Counted from the first letter of the stretch, positions 49,991 to 57,175 are shown. The stretch: 57,860 bases of DNA from an uncultured Oscillospiraceae bacterium (GCA_900756575.1 CAAEKQ010000191.1:1-57860), one strand, 5' to 3'. The notes: generated by a model from the letters alone, not told the origin. Made by a program: numbers and translations.

Positions 49991-50700
49991 TTATTTATCC
50001 TGCCATTGATTTGAAGGACGGGAAGTGCGTCCGGCTGTTAAAGGGCGATTTTGCCACGGTGCATCAGGTGGCGGAGGATCCGGTGGCAACGGCGCTGGCA
50101 TTTCGGGCCGCCGGGGCAGAGTGGATCCACATGGTAGACCTGGACGGGGCCAAGGACGGCGTTAGAAAAAACGGCGAGATTGTCCGTGCGGTCTGCCAGA
50201 AGTCCGGTATGAAGGTAGAACTGGGCGGCGGCATCCGCTCCATGGAGGATTTGGCAGCGGTATTTGCGCTTGGAGTCAGCCGGTGCGTCATCGGTTCTGC
50301 GGCGGTGTCCAAGCCTGAGTTCGTGAAGGAAGCTGTCGAAGTCTACGGGGAAAAAATCGCCGTGGGCATTGACGCCATGGACGGCATCGTAAAAACCGCC
50401 GGATGGATCGAGGACAGCGGCCTCAAAGATTTGGACTTTGCAAAAAGCATGGAGGCCCTGGGGGTTCAGACCATCATCTACACCGACATTGCCACCGACG
50501 GCGCACTGTCCGGGCCGAATCTCATAAGACTCGGGGAGCTCCGGAAGGCGGTAGCCTGCCAAATCACGGCCAGCGGCGGCGTATCCTGCAATGCGGATAT
50601 TACGGCGCTCAAAGCGGCGGGAATGGACGGCACAATCATCGGCAAGGCCTATTATGCCGGAACCATCGACCTGGGCCGGGCCGTTCAGGAGGCGAAATAA
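49987..50700 (+). CDS. hisA: Phosphoribosylformimino-AICAR ribotide isomerase
   Basis: HisA opens the ribose of ProFAR to give PRFAR. The 237-residue (beta-alpha)8 barrel has 'IYPAIDLKDGKCVRLLKGDF' (catalytic Asp in the first strand), 'VELGGGIRSMEDL' and the second-half 'IYTDIATDGALSGPN'. Both halves show phosphate-binding glycine turns ('GSAA', 'ASGGVS'). It overlaps hisH by four bases and hisF by one. Confidence 0.96.
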   Translation: MIIYPAIDLKDGKCVRLLKGDFATVHQVAEDPVATALAFRAAGAEWIHMVDLDGAKDGVRKNGEIVRAVCQKSGMKVELGGGIRSMEDLAAVFALGVSRCVIGSAAVSKPEFVKEAVEVYGEKIAVGIDAMDGIVKTAGWIEDSGLKDLDFAKSMEALGVQTIIYTDIATDGALSGPNLIRLGELRKAVACQITASGGVSCNADITALKAAGMDGTIIGKAYYAGTIDLGRAVQEAK

Positions 50701-51455
50701 TGCTGGCAAAGAGAATTATTCCCTGCCTGGACGTGAAGAATGGCAGAGTGGTAAAGGGTGTCAACTTTGTGGACATCCGGGACGCCGGAGATCCCGTAGA
50801 ATTGGCGAAATATTATTCCGATCAGGGCGCAGACGAGGTGGTGTTTCTGGACATCACCGCCACCAGCGATGCCCGGAAGTTCGTGGTGGATGTGATCGAG
50901 AACACCGGGAAAAAGGTGTTTGTCCCGCTGACCGTTGGCGGCGGAATTCGCACCGCGGCGGATTTTCAGGAGATCCTCCGGGCCGGGGCGGATAAGATTT
51001 CCGTAAACTCCGCGGCAGTAAAGGATCCGGAGCTAATTGCCCGGGCGGCAGAGCAGTTCGGCAGTCAGTGCGTGGTGCTGGCCATCGACGGAAAAAGCCG
51101 GGGGGACGGCACCTGGGAGGTTGTGATCGCAGGCGGTCGCACCCCCACCGGCCTTGACGTGGTAGAATGGGCGAAAAAAGGGCAGGAACTGGGAGCCGGA
51201 GAAATCCTCCTGACCTCCATGGATGCCGACGGTACTCAGACAGGCTTTGATCTGGAGATGACCAAGGCCGTGGTGGATGCGGTCTCCATCCCCGTGATTG
51301 CCAGCGGCGGTGCAGGACGGCTGGAGGACTTCTACGAGGTTTTTGACAAAACCGGATGTGATGCGGCACTGGCGGCGAGCCTGTTCCATTATGGCACGCT
51401 GACGGTGCCACAGGTGAAGGAATATCTCCGGCAGCGGAGTATTCCAGTTCGGTAG
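50700..51455 (+). CDS. hisF: Imidazole glycerol phosphate synthase, cyclase subunit
   Basis: HisF uses ammonia from HisH to form imidazole glycerol phosphate and AICAR, the latter returning to purine synthesis. The 251-residue barrel shows 'KRIIPCLDVKNGRVVKGVNF' (catalytic Asp11), 'VPLTVGGGIRTAADF', 'LLTSMDADGTQTGFD' (second catalytic Asp) and 'VIASGGAGRLEDF'. The ATG at 50700 shares a base with the hisA stop. Confidence 0.97.
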   Translation: MLAKRIIPCLDVKNGRVVKGVNFVDIRDAGDPVELAKYYSDQGADEVVFLDITATSDARKFVVDVIENTGKKVFVPLTVGGGIRTAADFQEILRAGADKISVNSAAVKDPELIARAAEQFGSQCVVLAIDGKSRGDGTWEVVIAGGRTPTGLDVVEWAKKGQELGAGEILLTSMDADGTQTGFDLEMTKAVVDAVSIPVIASGGAGRLEDFYEVFDKTGCDAALAASLFHYGTLTVPQVKEYLRQRSIPVR

Positions 51456-51465
51456 GAGGAAAATC

Positions 51466-51792
51466 ATGTTTGACGTAAAAGAGCTATTTCAAAAATCCGA
51501 GCTGATTCCGGTGATCGTGCAGGATATCCACACCCATCAGGTTTTGATGCTGGGCTTTGCCAACGAAGAAGCTGTGCGGAAGACCTTTGAGACCAGGACG
51601 GCCTGGTTTTGGAGCAGAAGCCGGAAGCAGCTTTGGAATAAGGGCGAAACCTCCGGCAACTTTATGTATGTGAAGGAAATCTACACGGACTGCGATACCG
51701 ACACGCTGCTGCTGCTGGCAGAACCGGCGGGCCCTGCCTGTCATACCGGCGCGGTGTCCTGCTTCTACAACAAACTGGAGGAGATCAAATGA
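51466..51792 (+). CDS. hisI: Phosphoribosyl-AMP cyclohydrolase
   Basis: HisI opens the purine ring of phosphoribosyl-AMP. The 108-residue protein is the separate single-domain form, not fused to HisE. The zinc and magnesium site is in 'YTDCDTDTLLLLAEPAGPAC' followed by 'HTGAVSCFY', and 'RTAWFWSRSRKQLWNKGETSG' is also typical. It starts behind AGGAGGAA, 10 bases after hisF, and overlaps hisE by four bases. Confidence 0.97.
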   Translation: MFDVKELFQKSELIPVIVQDIHTHQVLMLGFANEEAVRKTFETRTAWFWSRSRKQLWNKGETSGNFMYVKEIYTDCDTDTLLLLAEPAGPACHTGAVSCFYNKLEEIK

Positions 51793-52118
51793 GCGATACG
51801 ATTCTCGAGGATATGTATGAGGTGATTCTGGATCGGAAGCAGAACCCCATGGAGGGGAGCTACACCTGTTATCTGTTCGAAAAGGGCCTGGACAAGATCC
51901 TCAAGAAGGTAGGGGAGGAGAGCGCCGAAACCATTATTGCGGCCAAGAACGATGTGCCTGAGGACACGGTGGGGGAGATCAACGATCTTTTCTATCATGT
52001 GCTGGTGATGATGGCGGAGCTGAATATCCCCCTGGAGGACGTGCTGGCGGAAATGGAGAAACGCAGCCGGAAAATCGGCAATCTCAAGAAAATGCACGTT
52101 TCCGACCACAATACGTAA
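51789..52118 (+). CDS. hisE: Phosphoribosyl-ATP pyrophosphatase
   Basis: HisE removes diphosphate from phosphoribosyl-ATP, the second step of the pathway. The 109-residue protein has the MazG-like helical fold with 'SYTCYLFEKGLDKILKKVGEE' and 'ETIIAAKND', and 'EINDLFYHVLVMMAE' as the metal-binding helices. It is the last gene of the operon; no clear terminator was found in the 40 bases before the next promoter. Confidence 0.96.
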   Translation: MSDTILEDMYEVILDRKQNPMEGSYTCYLFEKGLDKILKKVGEESAETIIAAKNDVPEDTVGEINDLFYHVLVMMAELNIPLEDVLAEMEKRSRKIGNLKKMHVSDHNT

Positions 52119-52159
52119 ACTGCGAAATCTTAACTTTCTGTAAAGACGACAGGAATCCC

Positions 52160-52188
52160 TTTACATTTTACCGGTTTTGCGGTAAGAT
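52160..52188 (+). promoter_or_regulatory. Promoter of ireB with an inverted repeat in the spacer
   Basis: TTTACA at 52160-52165 and TAAGAT at 52183-52188 are 17 bases apart. TTACCG (52168-52173) and CGGTAA (52180-52185) form an exact inverted repeat inside the spacer and over the -10, the place where a repressor could bind. Confidence 0.65.
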
Positions 52189-52252
52189 AGTACCAAGGCA
52201 GCGCCGCATGGATGTGGTATTGCCTCAATCATCAGGAAAAGAGGCTGAGCCG

Positions 52253-52498
52253 ATGGAAGACCAGACTATAAAATTTCATGTAACGGATGACACCAACCGG
52301 GAGATGAAGCGGATTCTCACATCGGTGTATTGCTCCCTTAGTGAGAAGGGCTACAACCCCATCAACCAGATTGTGGGCTATCTCCTCAGCGAGGATCCTA
52401 CCTACATCACCAACTATAACGGCGCTCGCACCGAAATCACCAAGATCGACCGGGACGAGCTTATGGAGGAACTGGTTCGCAATTATCTGTTTAAGTGA
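52253..52498 (+). CDS. ireB: IreB family regulatory phosphoprotein
   Basis: The 81-residue protein belongs to the IreB (UPF0297) family. In Enterococcus, IreB is a small threonine-phosphorylated protein that acts with the PASTA kinase IreK in cephalosporin tolerance. Family hallmarks are 'TIKFHVTDDTNREMKRILTS', 'LSEKGYNPINQIVGYLLSED' and 'PTYITNYNGAR'. The conserved threonines near the N-terminus are likely phosphorylation sites. The ATG at 52253 follows AAAGAGG. In most Firmicutes ireB sits next to the ruvX gene; here it is alone between the his operon and a terminator. Confidence 0.93.
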   Translation: MEDQTIKFHVTDDTNREMKRILTSVYCSLSEKGYNPINQIVGYLLSEDPTYITNYNGARTEITKIDRDELMEELVRNYLFK

Positions 52499-52510
52499 TG
52501 AAATTCCGAG

Positions 52511-52539
52511 AAGCGCCCTGGAGCTCGGGGCGCTTTTTT
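52511..52539 (+). terminator. Terminator of ireB
   Basis: AAGCGCCC (52511-52518) pairs exactly with GGGCGCTT (52528-52535) and the run of six T ends at 52539. Confidence 0.88.
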
Positions 52540-52660
52540 CCGGCGCTTTTCCCTGTTTTCCAAGATGTTTTGACAATAGAATATGGCTTCTTCCGTTTGT
52601 TGACTCTGTAACCCCAATGACACCTTCAAAAAAACTTCACGAAAGAATGCACCGAAATGG

Positions 52661-52689
52661 TTGACATATCCGATACAATGTGTTACAAT
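52661..52689 (+). promoter_or_regulatory. Strong promoter of the small unknown gene
   Basis: TTGACA at 52661-52666 and TACAAT at 52684-52689 are 17 bases apart; TGT before the -10 gives an extended -10 element. Confidence 0.82.
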
Positions 52690-52719
52690 TCGGTTACATT
52701 CGCTGAAAGGAGAAACAAG

Positions 52720-53019
52720 ATGGCTACAGAATCCAAGAAAACTCTCCTGTATAAGGGTCGCCCCCTGATGCGAAAGGACAACATCATCTACTACGGATCT
52801 ATGGCAGATCCCTATATTGTGATGATGCAGGTTTTGGAAACCAAGACCGTTGGCGGCGAGGAGATCGCGTCCAAGGTTTCCGTTCAGCTCCAGCTGACGG
52901 ATCCCAATGTGAGATCCCGCGACAGAGTGACAAAGCGCTCCGAAAAAGACGGCATTTATTCTGCCCTGGATGTGGGCAGCGTATGGCTGGAGCGGGCGCT
53001 GAATGCAAACTCGAAATAA
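52720..53019 (+). CDS. Conserved-looking small protein of unknown function
   Basis: I do not recognise this 99-residue protein by function. It has no signal peptide, membrane helix or cysteine cluster. It opens with a basic segment ('KKTLLYKGRPLMRKDNIIYY'), then has an alternating hydrophobic pattern suggesting a small beta-rich domain ('PYIVMMQVLETKTV', 'SKVSVQLQLTD'), and ends in a helix ('LDVGSVWLERALNANSK'). The ATG at 52720 follows AAAGGAG and a near-ideal promoter, so it is a real, well expressed gene. Similar proteins occur, as far as I recall, in other Ruminococcaceae. The next gene, a secreted cell-wall hydrolase, starts 39 bases downstream with no terminator between. Confidence 0.75.
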   Translation: MATESKKTLLYKGRPLMRKDNIIYYGSMADPYIVMMQVLETKTVGGEEIASKVSVQLQLTDPNVRSRDRVTKRSEKDGIYSALDVGSVWLERALNANSK

Positions 53020-53058
53020 TTTTCCCTTACACAGAGCAACAAACGGAGGTTACATATC

Positions 53059-54477
53059 ATGAATGTCAAGATTTATCGATCTGCAAAGATGCTGTCGTTT
53101 GTACTGGCAGCATCTCTTGCATTAGGATCTGCTGCAATGGCCGCAGACACCGGTTCCATCCATGAGGCTGATTCCGTCGCAGCTGGTATTACCGAGCAGG
53201 ATGTTCCTGTTGAAGTTGGCGATGTCCTCACGGGTACGGCACTGGGTGTCGGCACGGTTACCGCGCTGGGCGTCAACGTCCGCGAGAACCCCAACATGGA
53301 CGCAGCCGTGGTTGCAGTCCTGGATCAGGGGCAGCAGGCCGTGGTACTCTCCCAGGAGGGCGATTGGTACCGGGTCAGCTGTGACGGCGTGAACGGCTTT
53401 GTCAGCACCGACTATATGTCCCTGGAGCAGGAGGGACAGGCCCAGCTGGGCTACGGCCTCATCAAGTGTGCCGCCGCTAATATCCGTTCTTCCGCTGACA
53501 CCGAGAGCGCGCCCGTTGCCTCTCTGGAGGAGGAAGAGGTTGTTACCATCACCGGTGTGACCGATGGCTGGTATCAGGTGGACGTAAATGGTTCTACCGG
53601 TTATGTCCGCAGCGACCTGGTGGATCCCACCGCCGAGATCCCCGCTGAGAAGATCTATGATTACGCTGTGATCCAGTGTGCCGCTGCTAATCTCAGAAGT
53701 GAGCCCGATTCCACCGCCACCAAGACCGACGTGCTGTATAACGGCAGCCTTTGCACGCTGCTGGAGCAGGACGGCGACTGGTACAAGGTGCAGTATGGCA
53801 ACACCACCGGTTATGTGCTGGCATCTCTGATGAGCACCACCAATGATGCATCCGATGGCAGCACCAACGTTGAGTCCTACAATGCCATTGTTGCCCGGGA
53901 ACAGGCAGAGGCCGAGGCTGCCGCGGCAAAGGCACAGCAGGCAGCGGCAACGAAGCCCGGTGCTTCCCAGCCCACCAGCACGCCTGCACAGAGCACGCCT
54001 TCCAACGACTATGTGGAAGACAACAGCCAGGAACCCGCATATGAGGAGCCTGCCTATGAGGAACCCGCTTACGAGGAACCTGCTTACGAAGAGCCTTCCT
54101 ATGATTCCGGTTCCAGCAGCTCCATTGTGAGTGTTGCTCAGAATTACCTTGGCGTTCCCTATGTCTGGGGCGGTACTTCTCCTTCCGGCTTTGACTGCTC
54201 CGGCTTTACCCAGTATGTATTCCGTCAGTGCGGCTACTCCATCAACCGTACCGCCGACGCCCAGTACTCCAACGGTTCCTATGTCTCCTACGACAGCCTG
54301 CAGGCCGGTGATCTGGTGTTCTTTGCCAATACATACTCCGCATCCGGTATTACCCATGTTGGTATTTACATTGGCGGCGGCCAGTTCATCCATGCAGCCA
54401 ACGGCGGCGTAAAGATCTCCAGCCTCAGTGAGAGCTACTACTCCAGCCGCTATTATGGCGCAAGACGCATTGCCTAA
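53059..54477 (+). CDS. Secreted SH3b / NlpC-P60 cell-wall endopeptidase
   Basis: The 472-residue protein is a secreted peptidoglycan hydrolase. A signal peptide with cleavage near 'SAAMA' (residue 28) is followed by three bacterial SH3 repeats at about 70-125, 132-190 and 200-258 ('NVRENP', 'NIRSSAD', 'NLRSEPD' openings; 'GDWYRV', 'GWYQV', 'GDWYKV' cores). These typically bind wall peptides. An Ala/Gln and Glu-Pro-Ala-Tyr-repeat linker leads to the C-terminal NlpC/P60 domain, with Cys380 in 'GFDCSGFTQYVF' and His433 and His445 in 'THVGIYIGG' and 'FIHAANGG'. Family members cut gamma-D-Glu to diamino-acid bonds. It may share a transcript with the small gene upstream and ends at a strong terminator. 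Confidence 0.94.
   Translation: MNVKIYRSAKMLSFVLAASLALGSAAMAADTGSIHEADSVAAGITEQDVPVEVGDVLTGTALGVGTVTALGVNVRENPNMDAAVVAVLDQGQQAVVLSQEGDWYRVSCDGVNGFVSTDYMSLEQEGQAQLGYGLIKCAAANIRSSADTESAPVASLEEEEVVTITGVTDGWYQVDVNGSTGYVRSDLVDPTAEIPAEKIYDYAVIQCAAANLRSEPDSTATKTDVLYNGSLCTLLEQDGDWYKVQYGNTTGYVLASLMSTTNDASDGSTNVESYNAIVAREQAEAEAAAAKAQQAAATKPGASQPTSTPAQSTPSNDYVEDNSQEPAYEEPAYEEPAYEEPAYEEPSYDSGSSSSIVSVAQNYLGVPYVWGGTSPSGFDCSGFTQYVFRQCGYSINRTADAQYSNGSYVSYDSLQAGDLVFFANTYSASGITHVGIYIGGGQFIHAANGGVKISSLSESYYSSRYYGARRIA
54028..54102 (+). repeat. 15-base tandem repeat coding for EPAYE units
   Basis: Nearly five in-frame copies of a 15-base unit code for Glu-Pro-Ala-Tyr-Glu repeats (residues about 324-348) in the linker before the NlpC/P60 domain. 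Copies differ mostly at third codon positions, so the array is not freshly duplicated. Confidence 0.85.
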
Positions 54478-54492
54478 GTTCATCTGAACCTC

Positions 54493-54531
54493 AAAATCCT
54501 CTTTCCTGGTCTGGGAAAGAGGATTTTTTTT
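54493..54531 (+). terminator. Strong terminator of the NlpC/P60 gene
   Basis: A perfect 14-bp stem (54493-54506 with 54514-54527) and 7-base loop run into eight T (54524-54531). Confidence 0.93.
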
Positions 54532-54553
54532 GTAATTTTTCTAAAAACCCTAT

Positions 54554-54570
54554 TGACGAATCCCGTCGAA
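54554..54570 (+). promoter_or_regulatory. Putative Spo0A-binding boxes upstream of spo0A
   Basis: TGACGAA at 54554-54560 matches the 0A-box TGNCGAA exactly. CGTCGAA at 54564-54570, ten bases on, differs in one position. A third near-match, TGTCGTA, lies at 54643-54649 next to the -10 of the downstream promoter. TTGACG at 54553 could itself serve as a -35 (TAAAAA at 54576-54581, 17 bases). Confidence 0.55.
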
Positions 54571-54611
54571 TATGATAAAAAAGTATTTGGAAGAAAAATG
54601 CAGGAAAATGA

Positions 54612-54640
54612 TTGAACAAAGTGGCTTTTTATGGTAAATT
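54612..54640 (+). promoter_or_regulatory. Promoter of spo0A
   Basis: TTGAAC at 54612-54617 and TAAATT at 54635-54640 are 17 bases apart, with TG one base before the -10 (extended -10). The palindrome GTAAGCTTAC follows at 54647-54656. Confidence 0.65.
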
Positions 54641-54705
54641 ATTGTCGTAAGCTTACAAAACAAAAATGACTGCCACATTAGGGCAGTTTGGGGAGGATAT
54701 AATCT

Positions 54706-55485
54706 ATGGAAACCGTATTAAACGTAGTAATTGCAGACGGCAATGAGGCCTTTGCAGAGTCCCTGAAAAGCACACTGGAACAGAACGGCGGCTTTTCGGT
54801 GGTTGGAATCTCCGGCGATGGCGAGGTCATCCTGGATACGATGCTCCGTACCAGAGCGGATATCCTGATCCTTGATCCAATGCTGACCGGTATGGATGGG
54901 CTTGGGGTGCTCAGTCAGCTGCGGAATTCCCAACTGAAGCCGATGGTCATGGTGATCAGCACCTTTGCTAGTGAGTATCTCATGGGTCAGATGGCAGAGC
55001 TTGGGGTAAGCTATTTTATGATGAAGCCCTGTGCCATGGAGGCAGTGGTGCGAAATCTGGAGATGCTGCGCAATACCGCGCCGGCGGCAGGCCGCGTTAC
55101 CACGGTACAGCGGCAGAACGCCATCGAAACCATGGTCACCAATGTTATCCACGAGATCGGTGTTCCGGCCCACATCAAGGGCTATCAGTACCTTCGTCAG
55201 GCCATTATTATTGCAGTGGAGGATATGGATGTGATTAACGCCATTACCAAGGTGCTGTACCCGCAGGTGGCCAAGGCATTTGGTACAACGCCCTCTCGGG
55301 TAGAGCGCGCCATCCGCCATGCCATTGAGGTGGCGTGGGATCGGGGCGACCTGGAGATCCTGCAAAAGTACTTCGGCTATACCGTGTCCACGGCAAAGGG
55401 CAAGCCCACCAATTCCGAGTTCATCGCGCTGATTGCCGACAAGCTTCAGCTTCAGATGAAAAACAGCGGCCTCATCAGTATGTAA
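54706..55485 (+). CDS. spo0A: Spo0A, master regulator of sporulation
   Basis: Spo0A is the response regulator that, once phosphorylated, starts endospore formation. The 259-residue protein has an N-terminal receiver (1-120) with the phosphorylated Asp57 in 'ILILDPMLTGMDG', Ser85 in the threonine position and Lys107 in 'MMKPCAME'. The C-terminal DNA-binding domain is very well conserved ('HIKGYQYLRQAIIIAVED', 'GTTPSRVERAIRHAIEVAWD'). In the acidic pocket 'VIADGNE' keeps Asp11 but has Gly12 where Spo0A proteins usually have a second Asp. It follows GGGGAGG and carries its own promoter and possible 0A-boxes. spoIVB, the frequent upstream neighbour, is absent here; an SH3/NlpC-P60 gene takes its place. 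Confidence 0.96.
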   Translation: METVLNVVIADGNEAFAESLKSTLEQNGGFSVVGISGDGEVILDTMLRTRADILILDPMLTGMDGLGVLSQLRNSQLKPMVMVISTFASEYLMGQMAELGVSYFMMKPCAMEAVVRNLEMLRNTAPAAGRVTTVQRQNAIETMVTNVIHEIGVPAHIKGYQYLRQAIIIAVEDMDVINAITKVLYPQVAKAFGTTPSRVERAIRHAIEVAWDRGDLEILQKYFGYTVSTAKGKPTNSEFIALIADKLQLQMKNSGLISM

Positions 55486-55497
55486 TGATAAAACAAG

Positions 55498-55543
55498 ATC
55501 GCTGCCTCCGATTCCAAACTGGAAGGGGGCAGCGATGTTTTTT
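55498..55543. terminator. Terminator of spo0A, overlapping the end of the convergent gene
   Basis: A 12-bp stem (55498-55509 with 55525-55536) containing a small inner hairpin is followed by G and six T (55538-55543). The DUF6062-like gene on the minus strand stops at 55542, so the same stem, with TTGTTTT on the other side, can serve both genes. Confidence 0.82.
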
Positions 55544-56261
55544 AATTACGCTGGAAATCTCCGGAGAGGAACGCAACCGTATCCTCCACGGCCTGCTTTG
55601 CTTCCTGGGACAGGGGCTTTCCGGCGTTTTCATGGTCAAAGCTCCGGCAGAACTCCGTCACATGGGCCCTCAGTTCCTTGAGCTGCTTTCGGGCCAGAGC
55701 CAGAACATCTTTAGAAAAAGCCAGATAAGCGGCTTCGCTTAAATCCTTCTGCCCCTGCTCCAGCAGTGCGGCGGTGTGCTCCAGACAGAAATAGGGCTGG
55801 GCCCGGAGCTTTTCCTGGAAGGCCGCGTCCTTTTTCCAGATGTAGATCACGTTGGACACATATTTCTTCTCAAACTCCGCGGCGCGGCGGCAGACATAGC
55901 AGCTTTCTGCCTGAGCCATAAGCTGGGGAGCAGGGGAGTCACCATCGTATTTCTTGAGCTTGCCCAGCCGTCCGGGCTTTTGATTGCTTTCCTCGGGCAC
56001 CAGAGCGGCAACGCTGTCTAAATGGCTCTCCAGCATCAGTGCCAGACTCAGACGGTTGCCCATGCCCAGCATCTTGTGAAAATGTGTCCGGCAAAAGCCC
56101 AGCTGATTGGTGACGATCCGAATGTCCGGCTCCATCATAGCCGCGCCCATGATGTATTTGAGGCTCTGATCCTCCAGCTTCTGACGGAGACGGCACAGAG
56201 GGCAGCCCTCCTTCTCGTCAAATGCCTCGTTAATGGGAATGGTATATAGCTGCTCTGCCAT
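55542..56261 (-). CDS. DUF6062-like cysteine-rich protein
   Basis: A 239-residue helical protein that I place in the DUF6062 family by its cysteine pattern; no function is known to me. It has 'EGCPLCRLRQKLED' near the start, 'LGFCRTHFHKMLGMG', 'SCYVCRRAAEFEK' near residue 120 and 'PYFCLEHTAALL' near 158. The two repeated sets (CxxC followed by C-x-x-H) suggest a duplicated metal-binding unit. There is no signal peptide. The ATG at 56261 is preceded by AAAGGCGGAG. It converges on spo0A and diverges from the acyl-ACP thioesterase gene. Confidence 0.75.
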   Translation of the reverse strand: MAEQLYTIPINEAFDEKEGCPLCRLRQKLEDQSLKYIMGAAMMEPDIRIVTNQLGFCRTHFHKMLGMGNRLSLALMLESHLDSVAALVPEESNQKPGRLGKLKKYDGDSPAPQLMAQAESCYVCRRAAEFEKKYVSNVIYIWKKDAAFQEKLRAQPYFCLEHTAALLEQGQKDLSEAAYLAFSKDVLALARKQLKELRAHVTEFCRSFDHENAGKPLSQEAKQAVEDTVAFLSGDFQRN

Positions 56262-56293
56262 ATTGCTCCGCCTTTCTATGGCGCGTCCGCGCC

Positions 56294-56322
56294 TTGATTA
56301 TTCTGTGAAAATTGTGTATAAT
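56294..56322 (+). promoter_or_regulatory. Promoter of the acyl-ACP thioesterase gene
   Basis: TTGATT at 56294-56299 and TATAAT at 56317-56322 are 17 bases apart, leaving a leader of about 75 bases. Confidence 0.7.
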
Positions 56323-56401
56323 GATTTTATCAAGGGAATCCTGAGATCAGTATACAGGATGATTGCGATAATTTCCAGTCTGTTTTTATGAGGCATGTAT
56401 T

Positions 56402-57139
56402 ATGAATGAAATTTACACAAGAACCATGGAGATCGGGTCTTCGTCGGTGGATCTCTATGATAACATCCGCCCTGCGGCCATGCTCCAGATGCTCCAGGAG
56501 CTGGGCACGGATCATGCGGCGGTGCTCCATATGGACCGGGACTATCTGGTGGAGGAATACCATGCCTGCTGGATCCTGGCCCGGGTGTGGTATCGGGTCA
56601 CGCGGCCCCTCCATGCAGGGGAGCAGCTGACCATTTCCACCTGGCACCGGGGCGCATCCAGTCTGATCGTCTACCGGGACTATGACCTGTTTGTGGGAAA
56701 CGAGCAGGTGGGCGAGGCTGTGGCGGCCTGGGTTGTGGCGGACATCGACAACCGAAAGATGCTGCGGCCCAGCTCCATCGAAAACATCGCCATTTCTGCC
56801 CCGCCGGAGCAGGTAAAGGAGCGGCAGCTTCGATTGATTCGCTGCCCCAAGGACAAAAAGCACGTGTATGACCGGACGGTTCGCTATTCCGATCTGGACG
56901 TCAACGGACATATGAACAATACCCGCTATGCCGACGTATTGGCGGACGCCCTCGCGGCTCAGGAGCTGGAGGGACGGTTCATTTCCGAGCTCCAGCTCAA
57001 CTACTCCCAGGAGTGCAAGGAAGGGGAGACCATGGAGATTTCCCGGTTACTGGAGGAGAATAGTTGTTATATTGACGGATGCAGCGACGATGGGAAACGC
57101 CGGTTTGAAGCAACTGTACAATTTCAGCCGTACCGCTGA
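56402..57139 (+). CDS. Acyl-ACP thioesterase
   Basis: This 245-residue protein is a bacterial relative of plant FatA/FatB thioesterases. These release fatty acids from acyl carrier protein and so set chain length or supply free fatty acids. It is two hotdog domains in tandem: the first with 'MLQMLQELGTDHAAVL' and 'ARVWYRVTRPLHAGEQLTIS', the second with the signature 'VRYSDLDVNGHMNNTRYADV' (residues 159-178), which supplies the catalytic Asp, Asn and His. No lipid-synthesis genes are adjacent. It lies between its own promoter and guaB. The ribosome site (GAGGCATG region) is weaker than most here. Confidence 0.9.
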   Translation: MNEIYTRTMEIGSSSVDLYDNIRPAAMLQMLQELGTDHAAVLHMDRDYLVEEYHACWILARVWYRVTRPLHAGEQLTISTWHRGASSLIVYRDYDLFVGNEQVGEAVAAWVVADIDNRKMLRPSSIENIAISAPPEQVKERQLRLIRCPKDKKHVYDRTVRYSDLDVNGHMNNTRYADVLADALAAQELEGRFISELQLNYSQECKEGETMEISRLLEENSCYIDGCSDDGKRRFEATVQFQPYR

Positions 57140-57146
57140 ATTATCC

Positions 57147-57175
57147 TTGACGAAAAGACGCAAAATGAGTAGAAT
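57147..57175 (+). promoter_or_regulatory. Promoter of guaB
   Basis: TTGACG at 57147-57152 and TAGAAT at 57170-57175 are 17 bases apart, starting right after the thioesterase stop codon. Confidence 0.78.

Noticed and set aside
54028..54102. Short tandem array considered as CRISPR-like or phase-variable repeats
   Set aside because: Units are contiguous, in frame and without spacers, and 15-base units do not shift the frame.
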